DNA of 64,000 nucleotides, taken from NCBI RefSeq assembly GCF_000368145.1, contig NZ_KB849283.1:558001-622000 (forward strand), given 5' to 3'. The translations under genes and the position numbers were made by a program. The stretch comes from Acinetobacter guillouiae CIP 63.46 (GTDB lineage Bacteria; Pseudomonadota; Gammaproteobacteria; Pseudomonadales; Moraxellaceae). The notes under the pieces are model-generated. The model saw only the letters and a list, made by a program, of their open reading frames with translations, did not search any database and was not told the origin of the DNA. Shown here one piece after another: positions 36,130 to 45,838 of this stretch (positions are counted from its first letter, which is position 1; each line of letters starts with the position of its first letter).

Positions 36130-36193
36130 ATTTTCTTTATAGCATCAGAAGCATTCAATCTTTCTTTTTGACTGATTGAGTGCGCCTTCGGAT

Positions 36194-37675
36194 TTACAAT
36201 TGAATCCATGTGGTTTTTAACTGTGTAAATTTATCAATCGCATGTAAAGATAAATCACGCCCATAACCAGACTGTTTATATCCTCCAAATGGAGTACTGA
36301 CATCTAAAGCATCTACTGTATTAATAGAGACTGTGCCGACTAAAAGCTGTTTAGACAGAAGAATTGCTTTCTGAATATCTTTGGTCCAAATTGAGGCAGC
36401 TAATCCATAAATGGAGTGATTTGCAAGTTCAATCGCTTCATCTTGGGTTTCAAAAGTTGTGATTGAAACTACAGGGCCAAAAACTTCGTCATGGAAGATT
36501 TTAAAATCAGGATTGACACCGATTAGAATGGTTGGTGCTACATAGGTTGCTGGATCTAAAGCAGCATCTAAATTTAACGGAATAATATGAGACTGCGCAC
36601 CTTGAGCCTTGGCTTGATCAATAGCAGCTCTGACATTATCCGCATGTTGATGATCAATTAAACAGCCCATCGTGGTATTGGGATCTAGAGGATCTCCAAT
36701 CTTAAGTGTTTTGGCTTTGGCGATAAATTTATCTATAAATTGTTGTGAAATGCTTTTTTCTAATAAAATCCGTGAATTTGCCGAACACACTTCACCTTGA
36801 TTATAAAAAGCACCAAAAATCGCTTTATCGACCGCTTTATCTAAATCAGCATCAGCAAAAATTATATTGGCACTTTTCCCACCTGTTTCTGGCCAAACAG
36901 GTTTCATATTTGATTCAGCAGAATAAGCCAAAAACTTTTTTGCAGTTTCGGTCGATCCAGTAAAGACTAAACAATCGACATCTGGATGGCGTCCAAGTGC
37001 TTGACCTGTGATATGTCCTAAGCCAGTAAGCACTTGCAATACACCATCTGGAATACCAGCTTGTTTTGCGAGTTCAGCAAGTTTTAATGCAGTAAAGGGC
37101 GATTGCTCTGCAGGTTTTAATACAACACAATTTCCAGTTGCTAAGGCAGGTGCAAGTTTCCAACTTGCCAAATCAAGCGGAAAGTTCCACGGGACCACAG
37201 CTGCCACAACGCCTATAGGTTCACGACAGACCATCGCCAGTTGGTCTATACTTGTGGGGGCAATTTCATCATAAATTTTATCAATACTTTCTGCATACCA
37301 TTCAAAACAAGATGCTGCACCTGGAATATCAACATGCAGTGAATCCTGAATCGGTTTACCTACATTGAGGGTTTCGAGTAAGGCAAGCTCTTCAGCATTT
37401 TCACGAATAAGTTCAGCAAGTTTTTTGAGTATTTGCTTACGTTCACGCGGCGCTAGCCGAGACCAGACACCACTGTTAAAGGTCTTTCTCGCATGTTGAA
37501 CAGCTTGTTCAACTTCATTGGCATCACATGCTGACATATCGACTAAAAACTCAGCTGTGGCTGGATTTGATACTTTATAGGTCTGCGTGGTATTTACAAA
37601 TTGTCCAGCGATAAAGGCACAACTTGGCAGTGTTATCTGCGCGCGTTGTTCTAGCCAATCCTGTTTTAGTTTCAT
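36194..37675 (-). CDS. NAD(P)-dependent aldehyde dehydrogenase (PuuC-like)
   Basis: This encodes 493 residues of the aldehyde dehydrogenase superfamily. Visible parts are PWNFPLDLASWKLAPALATG, the nucleotide-loop FTGSTETAKKF, the general-base Glu in PETGGKSAN and the nucleophile Cys in NQGEVCSANSR (about residue 302). Overall it resembles gamma-glutamyl-aminobutyraldehyde dehydrogenases. The general-base segment reads WPETGG rather than the common LELGG. It is the last gene of a leftward catabolic run, 157 bases after the M20 gene, and could oxidise an aldehyde made by the class III aminotransferase. Confidence 0.9.
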   Translation of the reverse strand: MKLKQDWLEQRAQITLPSCAFIAGQFVNTTQTYKVSNPATAEFLVDMSACDANEVEQAVQHARKTFNSGVWSRLAPRERKQILKKLAELIRENAEELALLETLNVGKPIQDSLHVDIPGAASCFEWYAESIDKIYDEIAPTSIDQLAMVCREPIGVVAAVVPWNFPLDLASWKLAPALATGNCVVLKPAEQSPFTALKLAELAKQAGIPDGVLQVLTGLGHITGQALGRHPDVDCLVFTGSTETAKKFLAYSAESNMKPVWPETGGKSANIIFADADLDKAVDKAIFGAFYNQGEVCSANSRILLEKSISQQFIDKFIAKAKTLKIGDPLDPNTTMGCLIDHQHADNVRAAIDQAKAQGAQSHIIPLNLDAALDPATYVAPTILIGVNPDFKIFHDEVFGPVVSITTFETQDEAIELANHSIYGLAASIWTKDIQKAILLSKQLLVGTVSINTVDALDVSTPFGGYKQSGYGRDLSLHAIDKFTQLKTTWIQL

Positions 37676-37831
37676 TCATCTTCCTTAAAATTTTAGCGAT
37701 ATAGTAGGTTTAACCGTATTATTTTTCGCCAATTTTGTGAATTTGTTTTATACAAGCCTTGGGTTTAGAAAAAACAAATTAAAAGCGTTACTTATTTTTT
37801 TTAACTAACTTTTTAAATCCACAGTCACGTC

Positions 37832-38974
37832 TTAACGCTTAATATGATTGAGCAGGCGTTCAAAAAATGCATCACATTGTTGCATCTGTGAGATTTCAAT
37901 ATATTCGTCTGGTTTATGCGCAACTTGAATAGAACCAGGGCCACAAACGAGTACTGCAGAATTTAATTGTTGATGAAATAATCCACCCTCCGTACCAAAT
38001 GAAATCTTCTGTAATGCAGTTGCTGGATCAAGGAGGTTTTGTAAAAATTTGACCGCTTGAATAGTGGTTGAGGTATTTAGTCCGGGGTATTGATTAATTT
38101 CCTGAAAACTGACAAATTTTGCAAAAGGGCTTTGCTCGATATATTCAAAAATTTTCGCTTGAACTGACTCCGTATTCTGTTCTGCAACATTACGAATCTC
38201 ATAATCTAGAACACATTCATTGGGAACGATATTTAAAGCTTTACCGCCTTGTATTTTCCCAACATGTACAGTGGTATAAGGCACATCGTAGTCCATATCC
38301 ACAATTGGACCTTCTGCAATCTGTTTTTGTGTCGTGGTAATGGCCTCAACAACATTTTGAGCACAATAAATCGCATTGACATATAACGGGGCTAAAGCGG
38401 AGTGACCTTCTTGTCCACGACAAATTGCTTTAAATACTGCTTTGCCTTTATGGCCTGTGGCAATATTCATACTGGTAGGTTCACCAATCACACAAAGCTC
38501 TGGTTGAATAATTAATTCAGAGAGTAGGCCAAGAATTCCGCGTACACCAATACAGCCAATTTCCTCATCATAGGAAAGGCAAAGGTGCAGTGGTTTAGCC
38601 AATTCTGGCATTTGTGCTGCCTTTAACATGGCATGTATCGCGCAGGCGATAAAACCTTTCATATCAGCAGTACCACGACCAAAAATTTTATCGTCTTTGA
38701 TTAGGGCTTGGAAAGGTTCGCTACTCCACGCTTGTCCTTCAACTGGAACCACATCGGTATGTCCAGAGAGCAATATTCCAGCTTGGTCTTTAGGACCAAT
38801 ACTTGCCAATAAGTTGGCTTTGGTCTGCTCTGGATTAAAATTTAAAGTGATACTGATTCCCGCAGGTTCAAGTAAGTTTTTGACGAACATGATCAGTTCT
38901 AAATTACTTTTGTAGGACGTTGTATCAAATGCAACAAGTTTTTTAAGTAGTTGAATACTCGACAGATTAGACAT
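37832..38974 (-). CDS. M20 family amidohydrolase (ArgE/DapE-like)
   Basis: This encodes 380 residues, a two-domain M20 metallopeptidase. The metal ligands are visible: His-Asp in SGHTDVVP (near 70-77), Asp in GRGTADMKG, the Glu pair in SYDEEIGC, and a late His in VAHKPDEYIE. It resembles acetylornithine deacetylases but need not act on acetylornithine. Its start overlaps the LysR stop by eight bases, so it is co-translated with the regulator. It probably hydrolyses an N-acyl or peptide-like bond of the cluster substrate. Confidence 0.88.
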   Translation of the reverse strand: MSNLSSIQLLKKLVAFDTTSYKSNLELIMFVKNLLEPAGISITLNFNPEQTKANLLASIGPKDQAGILLSGHTDVVPVEGQAWSSEPFQALIKDDKIFGRGTADMKGFIACAIHAMLKAAQMPELAKPLHLCLSYDEEIGCIGVRGILGLLSELIIQPELCVIGEPTSMNIATGHKGKAVFKAICRGQEGHSALAPLYVNAIYCAQNVVEAITTTQKQIAEGPIVDMDYDVPYTTVHVGKIQGGKALNIVPNECVLDYEIRNVAEQNTESVQAKIFEYIEQSPFAKFVSFQEINQYPGLNTSTTIQAVKFLQNLLDPATALQKISFGTEGGLFHQQLNSAVLVCGPGSIQVAHKPDEYIEISQMQQCDAFFERLLNHIKR

Positions 38975-39953
38975 CTGAGGAATCCTTTTGTGTTTGGGCT
39001 TTTATATAGGGATCGTAGAAATGCGGCGAACTCATACCCGAAATAAAATGATCGGAGATAAAGCTTTTACAACGACTAATGAACGCTTCTACAACAATAT
39101 TTTTGGGTACATTTTTCGGTATCGCAATGCCGATATACATCGGGCGATGTTCATGCGCAATACGAATACGGACCAGACGTTTACCATCAAGGCTATAGGT
39201 GTTTTTCGGGCGAACATTCAAAATCGTATAGCCAATATTATTGGCAACCATTGAACGAACGACATCGATATTTTTTGAAGAACGCACAACATTGGGCGTA
39301 AGATTTTGAGCTCTAAATAATGATAAGAAATATTCATTGCTAAAGGGCATGTCTAAAAGAATCATCGGGTACTGTGAAAGTTCTTCTAAGCTTACAACAG
39401 GCAATATTGCTAAAGGGTGCTCCTCACTGACCAATACATGAGGCGGCAATTTCGTTAAAGCTTCAAAATGAATAATATTTTCATCAATATTGAGATCGTA
39501 AGTTAAAGCTAGATCAATATCATTACGTATAAGCGCATTTAGAAGTGCTTGTTGATCATCTTCGTAAAGGTCTAAAGAAACTTGCTTATATAAGTTGGAA
39601 AATCCATTGATGATATCGGCATAGATCATCGGGGTAAAAGCAGGGAAGCAGCCTACTTTTAACGGCCCACGTATGGAACCAGAAAATTCTGCCGCAAGGG
39701 AATATAAACTTGAAGCTTGGTTTAAGATCTTCTTACATTCCAACATCACACTTTTACCAACAGTGTTGAGGATTAAGCCTTTCGCATGTTGGCGAATAAA
39801 TAATTGGGTTTGTAATTCTGATTCAATATGTGCGATTGCGGCAGAAATAGACGGAGAGGATACATGTATCTTCTCCGAAGCAATAATGATACTGCCACAT
39901 TCAGCTGTTGCAACAAAGTATTCCATTTGTCTTAAAGAAATTCGATTTAACAC
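38967..39953 (-). CDS. LysR family transcriptional regulator
   Basis: This encodes 328 residues: a winged helix-turn-helix (LRQMEYFVATAECGSI, then SAAIAHIESELQTQLFIRQ) and a LysR substrate domain. It sits inside the leftward run between DUF1028 and the M20 gene, so it probably autoregulates the cluster and the divergent FMO-permease-aminotransferase arm. The inducer is unknown. Confidence 0.88.
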   Translation of the reverse strand: MLNRISLRQMEYFVATAECGSIIIASEKIHVSSPSISAAIAHIESELQTQLFIRQHAKGLILNTVGKSVMLECKKILNQASSLYSLAAEFSGSIRGPLKVGCFPAFTPMIYADIINGFSNLYKQVSLDLYEDDQQALLNALIRNDIDLALTYDLNIDENIIHFEALTKLPPHVLVSEEHPLAILPVVSLEELSQYPMILLDMPFSNEYFLSLFRAQNLTPNVVRSSKNIDVVRSMVANNIGYTILNVRPKNTYSLDGKRLVRIRIAHEHRPMYIGIAIPKNVPKNIVVEAFISRCKSFISDHFISGMSSPHFYDPYIKAQTQKDSSDV

Positions 39954-39988
39954 TTTGGATACACCTCCATTGTATACCCTCGAAAAAT

Positions 39989-40660
39989 TTATTCATTTCC
40001 TGGAACACCATAGCTGCGAGCATTGATCGGGTTTAAAGCTCTTAAAACATAATCATCAATTTGCGGTTCATATATCTGCCATAGTGCGATAAGGTCGGAA
40101 ATGGGGTGATCTGACCAGTCCACGCGTAAGTCAACAATCGGCCATTCCAATTTGTCAACAACCAAAAGACCAGCAGAATGTACTGCTCCTGCTTCTCCAC
40201 CAGCCTGTTTTCCTGCGTCTAATGCATAAAGTAAACGCTCAGCAAATGTGCCTTTACTTTGTTCGAAGTGTTTGAGCATAACATGAGTAACATTCTCATT
40301 TGCAAGTAAATTACCCGCACATACGGCATGTTTCCCTATATGTTGTGTATAAATTCCTAAGCTATTTTCTCCACTAAAGGCAAAAGGCTCATTCACCGCG
40401 TCAAGTAAAGTTAATTGGCGGTATTCAATAAAATCGGTATTTTTAGTTAATTCTGTAATCGCATTTTTAGGCGATATATTATATTTGGTCATTTCAAGTA
40501 AAATGCTGGCCAATTGAGGATCGGTTATATTCTGGCTTGCTGCAACACCAATCCCAGCTTTGGCACGTATACATCTTGATGCAACGGCTGGAGAGGATGA
40601 ACTAATCGCGGCACCGAATTGTCCTGTTTCACTGCATCTCGCAATAATTGAAAATGTCAT
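39989..40660 (-). CDS. DUF1028 family putative Ntn-hydrolase
   Basis: This encodes 223 residues matching DUF1028 throughout: MTFSIIARCSETGQFGAAISSSSPAVASRC at the N-terminus in shorter motifs, the SQNITDPQLAS segment, and GGEAGAVHSAGLLVV near residues 151-165. The family is predicted to have the Ntn-hydrolase fold and is often found beside RidA and amidohydrolase genes. No reaction is established, to my knowledge. It lies 24 bases after the ridA-like stop and just before the LysR gene. Confidence 0.88.
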   Translation of the reverse strand: MTFSIIARCSETGQFGAAISSSSPAVASRCIRAKAGIGVAASQNITDPQLASILLEMTKYNISPKNAITELTKNTDFIEYRQLTLLDAVNEPFAFSGENSLGIYTQHIGKHAVCAGNLLANENVTHVMLKHFEQSKGTFAERLLYALDAGKQAGGEAGAVHSAGLLVVDKLEWPIVDLRVDWSDHPISDLIALWQIYEPQIDDYVLRALNPINARSYGVPGNE

Positions 40661-40684
40661 ATTTCCCTCACATCTTGATGGTTT

Positions 40685-41098
40685 TTAGTCTGGAATAACG
40701 GCAATTGCATCAACTTCGACAAGCCATTCTGGACGTGCCAAAGCGGAAACAACAATACCCGTTGAGACCGGGTAAACCCCTTTAAGCCATTTACCGACAA
40801 CACCATAGACATCTTCACGGAAGCGTGGATCAACGATATATATGGTAATTTTACATATATCTGCCAATTCTCCCCCAGCTTCTTTGAGTAGCATGTCAAT
40901 GTTATACATCGCCTGTTCGGTCTGACCCTTGACATCACCTATCGCAACACTTTGCGATGTATCCAGATTTTGTCCAATTTGACCACGAAGAAAAACGGTT
41001 CGCCCACGTGCAACCACAGCTTGGCATAGATCATTGTCTAAATTCTGCTCTGGATAAGTTTTCTTGGTATTAAATGTTCGAATGCGGGTATGTTTCAC
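40685..41098 (-). CDS. RidA/YjgF family protein
   Basis: This encodes 137 residues of the RidA superfamily, trimeric proteins that hydrolyse reactive enamines and imines. The conserved FLRGQIGQ segment, TEQAMYNIDMLLKEAGG and the ARPEWLVEVDAIAV C-terminus with its Arg are present. Arg plus Glu positions fit an active deaminase or a subgroup member. It is the first gene of the leftward run, so it may remove an imine made by the aminotransferase, monooxygenase or DUF1028 enzyme. Confidence 0.9.
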   Translation of the reverse strand: MKHTRIRTFNTKKTYPEQNLDNDLCQAVVARGRTVFLRGQIGQNLDTSQSVAIGDVKGQTEQAMYNIDMLLKEAGGELADICKITIYIVDPRFREDVYGVVGKWLKGVYPVSTGIVVSALARPEWLVEVDAIAVIPD

Positions 41099-41489
41099 AG
41101 CTCAATCCTCAGTTAATTATGATGTTCCTCTAGTATGCTTACTTCGTGGGCGCTCACAATTTGTGTTTTCCTTTCTAGTAATTTACTTTTTCCGTAGTAA
41201 TAAAAAAACTTAAAAAAGAATGATAGCGTGGCATATATTTTTTATTTATTTCATGTGCTTAGTGTATAGCTTCAGATTTTTTGATGCACTTGTTTTGGAT
41301 ATTCTATTTTCGCTTTGCTGCTGGGCTCCCTATATTTTTCTTAAATCATGTTTTGTGCAGCTTTGATATTTCATTTTTTGAACAAGAAATCTGCAGCAAA
41401 CACATGTGATTGGCTGTAGTTGGTAAATGTCTATTCAGCAAAAGAGTTGTTGTTGCAAGGACGTTCCTCGATCTGACAAGGGAAAAAAG
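41099..41489. other. 391-base divergent intergenic region
   Basis: This holds no convincing gene. It must carry the promoters of the RidA run and of the FMO gene. No sigma-54 match with a good -24 box is seen. A short in-frame extension of the FMO gene begins at 41427 but lacks a ribosome site. Confidence 0.5.
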
Positions 41490-42779
41490 ATGAGTTTAGA
41501 TAAATTAGAAATAGATACCGTTGTGGTTGGTGCTGGTCAAGCTGGAGTCGCGATGAGTGAGCACCTGACAGAGCTTAAAATTCCACATGTAGTACTAGAA
41601 AAAAACCGTATTGCAGAAGCTTGGCGTACACGCCGTTGGGATTCTTTGGTAGCGAATGGACCTTGTTGGCACGATCGCTTTCCCAATATGGAATTTGATC
41701 TTGATCCAGATAGTTTTGTACATCATGACCAAGTTGCTGAATACTTTGAAAAATATGCCAAGCGCTTTAATGCACCGATTTATAGCAATGTTGAAGTTAA
41801 AAAGGTCCAAGCAAATGCGCAAGCTGCGGGTTTTGTTGTTGAAACCTCTAAAGGCACTTTAATAGCACAACGTGTCGTTGTAGCAACAGGGCCTTTTCAA
41901 AAAGCCATTATTCCTTCGATTGCGCCTCAGCAAACGGGTTTATACCAAATCCATTCAGACCAATATAAAAATCCACAACAAATCCCTGAGGGTGCTGTTT
42001 TAGTAGTGGGTGCTGGTTCTTCTGGAATTCAAATCGCAGATGAGTTAAATCGTGCTGGTAAAAAAGTCTATTTGTCTGTGGGAGCGCATGAACGTCCACC
42101 ACGTGTTTATCGTCAACGCGATAATGTTTGGTGGCTCGGGGTGTTGGGTGGATGGGATAGTGTTAAAACCGATACAGGACCGTTGAAAGGTTTGGCTGTG
42201 AGCGGTGCACATGGTGGGCATTCCATTGATTTTAGACGTCTCGCACAACAAGGCATCACTTTACTGGGCATGACGATGCAATTTGAAGCTGAGCGGGTTC
42301 GTTTTCAAAATGATTTGCAACAGTCATTAGCCGACGGTGATAAAGCATATTTTGAGTTTTTAGATGCTGCGGATGCCTATGTTCAGCGTACCGGTATAGA
42401 TTTACCTGAGGAGCCAGAAGCTCGGATTATTTTAGATGATGCTGAATGCATTCAACAGCCTATTTTAGAGCTTAATTTAGCCCAAGCAGGGATCACTTCA
42501 ATTATTTGGGCCTCTGGCTTTGGTTTTGATCATAGTTGGTTAGAAGTCAATGCTTTTGATGCAAATGGGCGGCCCAACCATAAGCTTGGTGTCTCAACAG
42601 AACCCGGTATTTATTTTATTGGTCTACCTTATTTATCTGGGCGTGGTTCAAGCTTTATTTGGGGCGTTTGGCATGATGCAAAACGCGTGGCAGGCCACAT
42701 TGATATTCAACGTCAGTATTTAAAGTATCAAGATAAAACTCAAAGAAATTTAATCAATAAAGAAGAAAAAACTGCATGA
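41490..42779 (+). CDS. Flavin-containing monooxygenase (CzcO-type)
   Basis: This encodes 429 residues with two Rossmann motifs: VVGAGQAGVAMSE near the N-terminus for FAD and VVGAGSSGIQIADEL near the middle for NADPH. YUC/FMO-like spacing is seen, with ATGPF after the first domain. The enzyme probably oxygenates an amine, a keto acid or a sulfur or carbonyl compound. The frame is open from an ATG at 41427, giving a Cys-rich N-tail (KSCCCKD), but AAGGGAAAAAAG precedes the ATG at 41490, so that start is chosen. It is first in the FMO-permease-aminotransferase operon. Confidence 0.85.
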   Translation: MSLDKLEIDTVVVGAGQAGVAMSEHLTELKIPHVVLEKNRIAEAWRTRRWDSLVANGPCWHDRFPNMEFDLDPDSFVHHDQVAEYFEKYAKRFNAPIYSNVEVKKVQANAQAAGFVVETSKGTLIAQRVVVATGPFQKAIIPSIAPQQTGLYQIHSDQYKNPQQIPEGAVLVVGAGSSGIQIADELNRAGKKVYLSVGAHERPPRVYRQRDNVWWLGVLGGWDSVKTDTGPLKGLAVSGAHGGHSIDFRRLAQQGITLLGMTMQFEAERVRFQNDLQQSLADGDKAYFEFLDAADAYVQRTGIDLPEEPEARIILDDAECIQQPILELNLAQAGITSIIWASGFGFDHSWLEVNAFDANGRPNHKLGVSTEPGIYFIGLPYLSGRGSSFIWGVWHDAKRVAGHIDIQRQYLKYQDKTQRNLINKEEKTA

Positions 42780-42830
42780 AATAAGTTTTAAATTTCAAGG
42801 TTTAATGCCCACTCTAGGAGGGAGGAGCAC

Positions 42831-44234
42831 ATGACAGGAAAAAACAATAAGCAAGGAAGTCGTTTAATCGATCAGGCAAAACAGGTGAATGCAAAAAAGT
42901 TAACTTTGTTTAACTTGATCGCCATTGCAGTAGGTTTAGTGCTATCACAAGGTGTGATGGTGATTATTTTGCAAGGATTTGGCTTAAGCGGAATAAGTTT
43001 CTTTATTCCGCTGATTATCGGATTCTTTTTAGCGCTGAGCTATGCATCCTCTTTTGCAGAGTTGGCATTATTAATCCCTAAAAGTGGCAGTATCAGTGAT
43101 TATAGTCTAGTCGCAACAGGGCATTTACCCGCGATGCTTTCGGTATTTTGTGGTTATATTTTGGTGGCAATGTTTGCTGTTTCAGCAGAACTGATTTTAA
43201 TCGATGATGTGATCAAAAAAATATTTAAGCTGGATGTTCCCTATTTTGGTATAGGTTTTCTGATTTTATTTATTTCAGTCGGTTTAAATCTGCTGAAAAT
43301 TGATATCTTCTCCAAAGTTCAAAATACCGTGGCTTTTGTCATGGTGGTGTTATTACTTTTACTCGGTATATTTGCGATCAGCGGTTGGGTTTATCCGCAT
43401 ACTCAAGTAGTTGATTATACAATTACTTTTGATACAAATACTGTGGCTCTGGTTGCGTTGGCTTTTTGGGGATTTGTTGGCGTCGAGTTTGTTGTTCCGA
43501 TGATCGAAGAATCCAGAAATCCCAGTAAAAATATTCCAAGATCGATGTATATCGGTTTAACCACGATTTTTATCACCATTTCTTTATATGGCGTGGGTGC
43601 ACTGTATTTCTTACCCCAAGAGCACTTGGTTAATTCTTTGACCCCACATATTGAATATGCAACGGCGGTATTTGGCCCCACAGGCTTACTCTTTATTGCG
43701 ATTGGTGCTCTATTTGCCACCTTAAGTACCTTAAATGCGACTTTAGCTGCCTTACCGCGTATGTTGCAGGGCATGGCGAGTAATAAGCAAGTGTTATCAA
43801 TTTTTGCCCGAGTCAATCAGAAGAATAATGTGCCTTGGGTGGGCGTTGTATTTGTTGCTGTCATCATCATGATACCAATGCTGTTCTCACAGAGTGAAAC
43901 CGAAGTGATAAAGGTTCTGTTAACAGCAGCCTGTATCTCTTGGTTGATCGCTTATGTGATTGCACATATCAACGTGATTGTGTTGCGTAAACGCTACCCA
44001 CAGATGACAAGACCTTATAAAGCACCATTTTATCCATTCTTACAAATCATTGGCATTATCGGGATGGTACTTACGATTTTCTATGCTGTGCCTACCCCAG
44101 ATTTGAGAGTCAAAATATTTACCTGGGTCGGAGTTGTGATTGGTTTTACCACAATCATCAGTATTCTTTGGATCAAATTGGTGATGAAAAGACAACTCTT
44201 TCAACCAGAATCCATCGAAAGTTTGACCAAATAA
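42831..44234 (+). CDS. APC family amino-acid/amine permease
   Basis: This encodes 467 residues with about 12 membrane helices and the APC motif region (SYASSFAELALLIPKSGSISDY). The N-terminus is cytoplasmic and Lys-rich. It should carry an amino acid or amine into the cell, probably the substrate of the neighbouring aminotransferase. A strong ribosome site (GGAGGGAGGAG) precedes the ATG. Confidence 0.88.
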   Translation: MTGKNNKQGSRLIDQAKQVNAKKLTLFNLIAIAVGLVLSQGVMVIILQGFGLSGISFFIPLIIGFFLALSYASSFAELALLIPKSGSISDYSLVATGHLPAMLSVFCGYILVAMFAVSAELILIDDVIKKIFKLDVPYFGIGFLILFISVGLNLLKIDIFSKVQNTVAFVMVVLLLLLGIFAISGWVYPHTQVVDYTITFDTNTVALVALAFWGFVGVEFVVPMIEESRNPSKNIPRSMYIGLTTIFITISLYGVGALYFLPQEHLVNSLTPHIEYATAVFGPTGLLFIAIGALFATLSTLNATLAALPRMLQGMASNKQVLSIFARVNQKNNVPWVGVVFVAVIIMIPMLFSQSETEVIKVLLTAACISWLIAYVIAHINVIVLRKRYPQMTRPYKAPFYPFLQIIGIIGMVLTIFYAVPTPDLRVKIFTWVGVVIGFTTIISILWIKLVMKRQLFQPESIESLTK

Positions 44235-44262
44235 AAGCAGAATTTTAACAAGGAGTTATCTT

Positions 44263-45663
44263 ATGAAGCAGTTATCAACAACAGAAATTACAGAAGTTTG
44301 GAAAAAAGATAAAGATCACCATATTCATCCATGGACTGACTTTGCAACCTTTAAAGATGAAGGCGCCATGATTCTTGCACACGGTGAAGGGTGTTATGTT
44401 TTTGATGCTGAAGGTAATAAATATTTGGATGGTATTGGTGGTTTATGGTGCGTCAATGTCGGTTATGGGCGGCAAGAAATTGCTGATGCTATTTCAGAAC
44501 AAATTATGCAAATTCCTTATTATTCTGCATTTGGTCACCATACTTCGATCCCCGCTGCAAAATTATCTGCAAAACTGGCTGAATTAGCGCCTGGAAATTT
44601 GAATCATGTACTGTTTGGTTGCGGAGGTTCAGTTGCCAATGATACTGCGGTACGACTCATTCACTTTTATTTCAATCAACTTGGTCAACCAAGCAAGAAA
44701 AAATTAATCTCGCGCAAAGATGGTTACCATGGCAGTACCTATATCAGTATGTCATTAACAGGGGTTGAGTTTGACCATATCGGTTTTGATATTGATCGCG
44801 AATTGGTCCACCAGATTTCATGTCCAAATCCATATCGTAGAGCGGAAGGTCAAAGCTTAGAAGCGTTCTGCAATGAAAAGGTACAAGAGTTAGAAAATAA
44901 AATTTTGGAACTGGGCCCAGAAAATGTCGCTGCATTTTTTGCAGAACCGATCATGGGTGCTGGTGGTGTTATCGTACCTCCACCGGGATATCATAAAAAA
45001 GCCCTTGAAGTATGTCATAAATATGGGGTTTTATATGTGTCCGATGAAGTTGTGACTGCGTTTGGGCGCTTAGGGCACTTTTTTGCTTCAGAATCAGAGT
45101 TTGATATCGTTCCAGATATTATTACTTGTGCCAAAGGCTTATCTTCAGGTTACTTACCCTTAGGTGCAACGATTATATCTGATGATATCGCAAAAGTGAT
45201 TGGTAAGCCTCAGGCGGATGGTGCGTTATTTACCCATGGATTTACCTATTCAGGTCATCCTGTTTCTTGTGCAGCGGCACTAAAAAATATTGAAATTATC
45301 GAGCGTGAAAATTTACTGCAACATGTCAATGATGTAGGTCAATATTTTGAAGATCAATTACACACATTGGTTGACTTAGACATTGTCGGGGAGGTTCGTG
45401 GTAAGAAATTTATGATGTGTATTGAAAACTTAGCCAATAAGAAAACCAAGGAACTTTTCCCAAGTTCAGTCAATGTAGGTTCTCGAATTGCAGATTATTG
45501 CCAGAAAGATGGGTTAATCATTCGTCCAGTTGGCCATATGAATATCATGTCGCCACCCTTAATTTTAAATAAACAACATGTAGACTTTATCGTGACAACA
45601 TTACGTAAAGCGATTCTGAGTACCACGGAGGATCTTAAACGTGAAGGTTATTTGTCTGGTTAA
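44263..45663 (+). CDS. Class III pyridoxal-phosphate aminotransferase (SpuC-like)
   Basis: This encodes 466 residues of the omega-aminotransferase family. The PLP lysine lies in ITCAKGLSSGYLPLGA (near 287), and the PLP-holding Asp in LYVSDEVVTAFGR. The N-terminal HHIHPWTDF segment is typical of putrescine- or beta-alanine-pyruvate-type members. It converts a terminal amine to an aldehyde, and the ALDH of the divergent arm could then oxidise the product. It is the third gene of the FMO-permease run. Confidence 0.88.
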   Translation: MKQLSTTEITEVWKKDKDHHIHPWTDFATFKDEGAMILAHGEGCYVFDAEGNKYLDGIGGLWCVNVGYGRQEIADAISEQIMQIPYYSAFGHHTSIPAAKLSAKLAELAPGNLNHVLFGCGGSVANDTAVRLIHFYFNQLGQPSKKKLISRKDGYHGSTYISMSLTGVEFDHIGFDIDRELVHQISCPNPYRRAEGQSLEAFCNEKVQELENKILELGPENVAAFFAEPIMGAGGVIVPPPGYHKKALEVCHKYGVLYVSDEVVTAFGRLGHFFASESEFDIVPDIITCAKGLSSGYLPLGATIISDDIAKVIGKPQADGALFTHGFTYSGHPVSCAAALKNIEIIERENLLQHVNDVGQYFEDQLHTLVDLDIVGEVRGKKFMMCIENLANKKTKELFPSSVNVGSRIADYCQKDGLIIRPVGHMNIMSPPLILNKQHVDFIVTTLRKAILSTTEDLKREGYLSG

Positions 45664-45702
45664 ACTTACAGATAAATCTAAGTAAACAAATTAAGTAATT
45701 TA

Positions 45703-45736
45703 TGGCCCCTTAACTGAATCAAAAGTAGCGGGGCCA
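45703..45736 (+). terminator. GC-rich hairpin after the aminotransferase gene
   Basis: TGGCCCC pairs with GGGGCCA across a 20-base loop. It lacks a clear T tract, so it is a weak terminator candidate. Confidence 0.4.
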
Positions 45737-45812
45737 TTTACTGAGTTGATCCTTCAATATGGATTAAATGCAGCTTAAGCTGTTGAATGATTGCTTGGAT
45801 GGTATTTATTTA

Positions 45813-45838
45813 AAATGCTTGCTGATCGGCAAGCATTT
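45813..45838 (-). terminator. Terminator of the EamA gene
   Basis: The stem AAATGCTTGC/GCAAGCATTT is followed leftward by a TTTTAAAT tract. It abuts the stop of the EamA transporter. Confidence 0.6.

Noticed and set aside
41325..41345. Leftward GC-N10-CC match before the RidA run
   Set aside because: The spacing fits sigma-54, but the flanking bases (AGGGAGCCC) do not resemble a -24 box.
41427..41489. N-terminal Cys-rich extension of the FMO as a functional tail
   Set aside because: It has no ribosome site at 41427, while the ATG at 41490 has a strong one.
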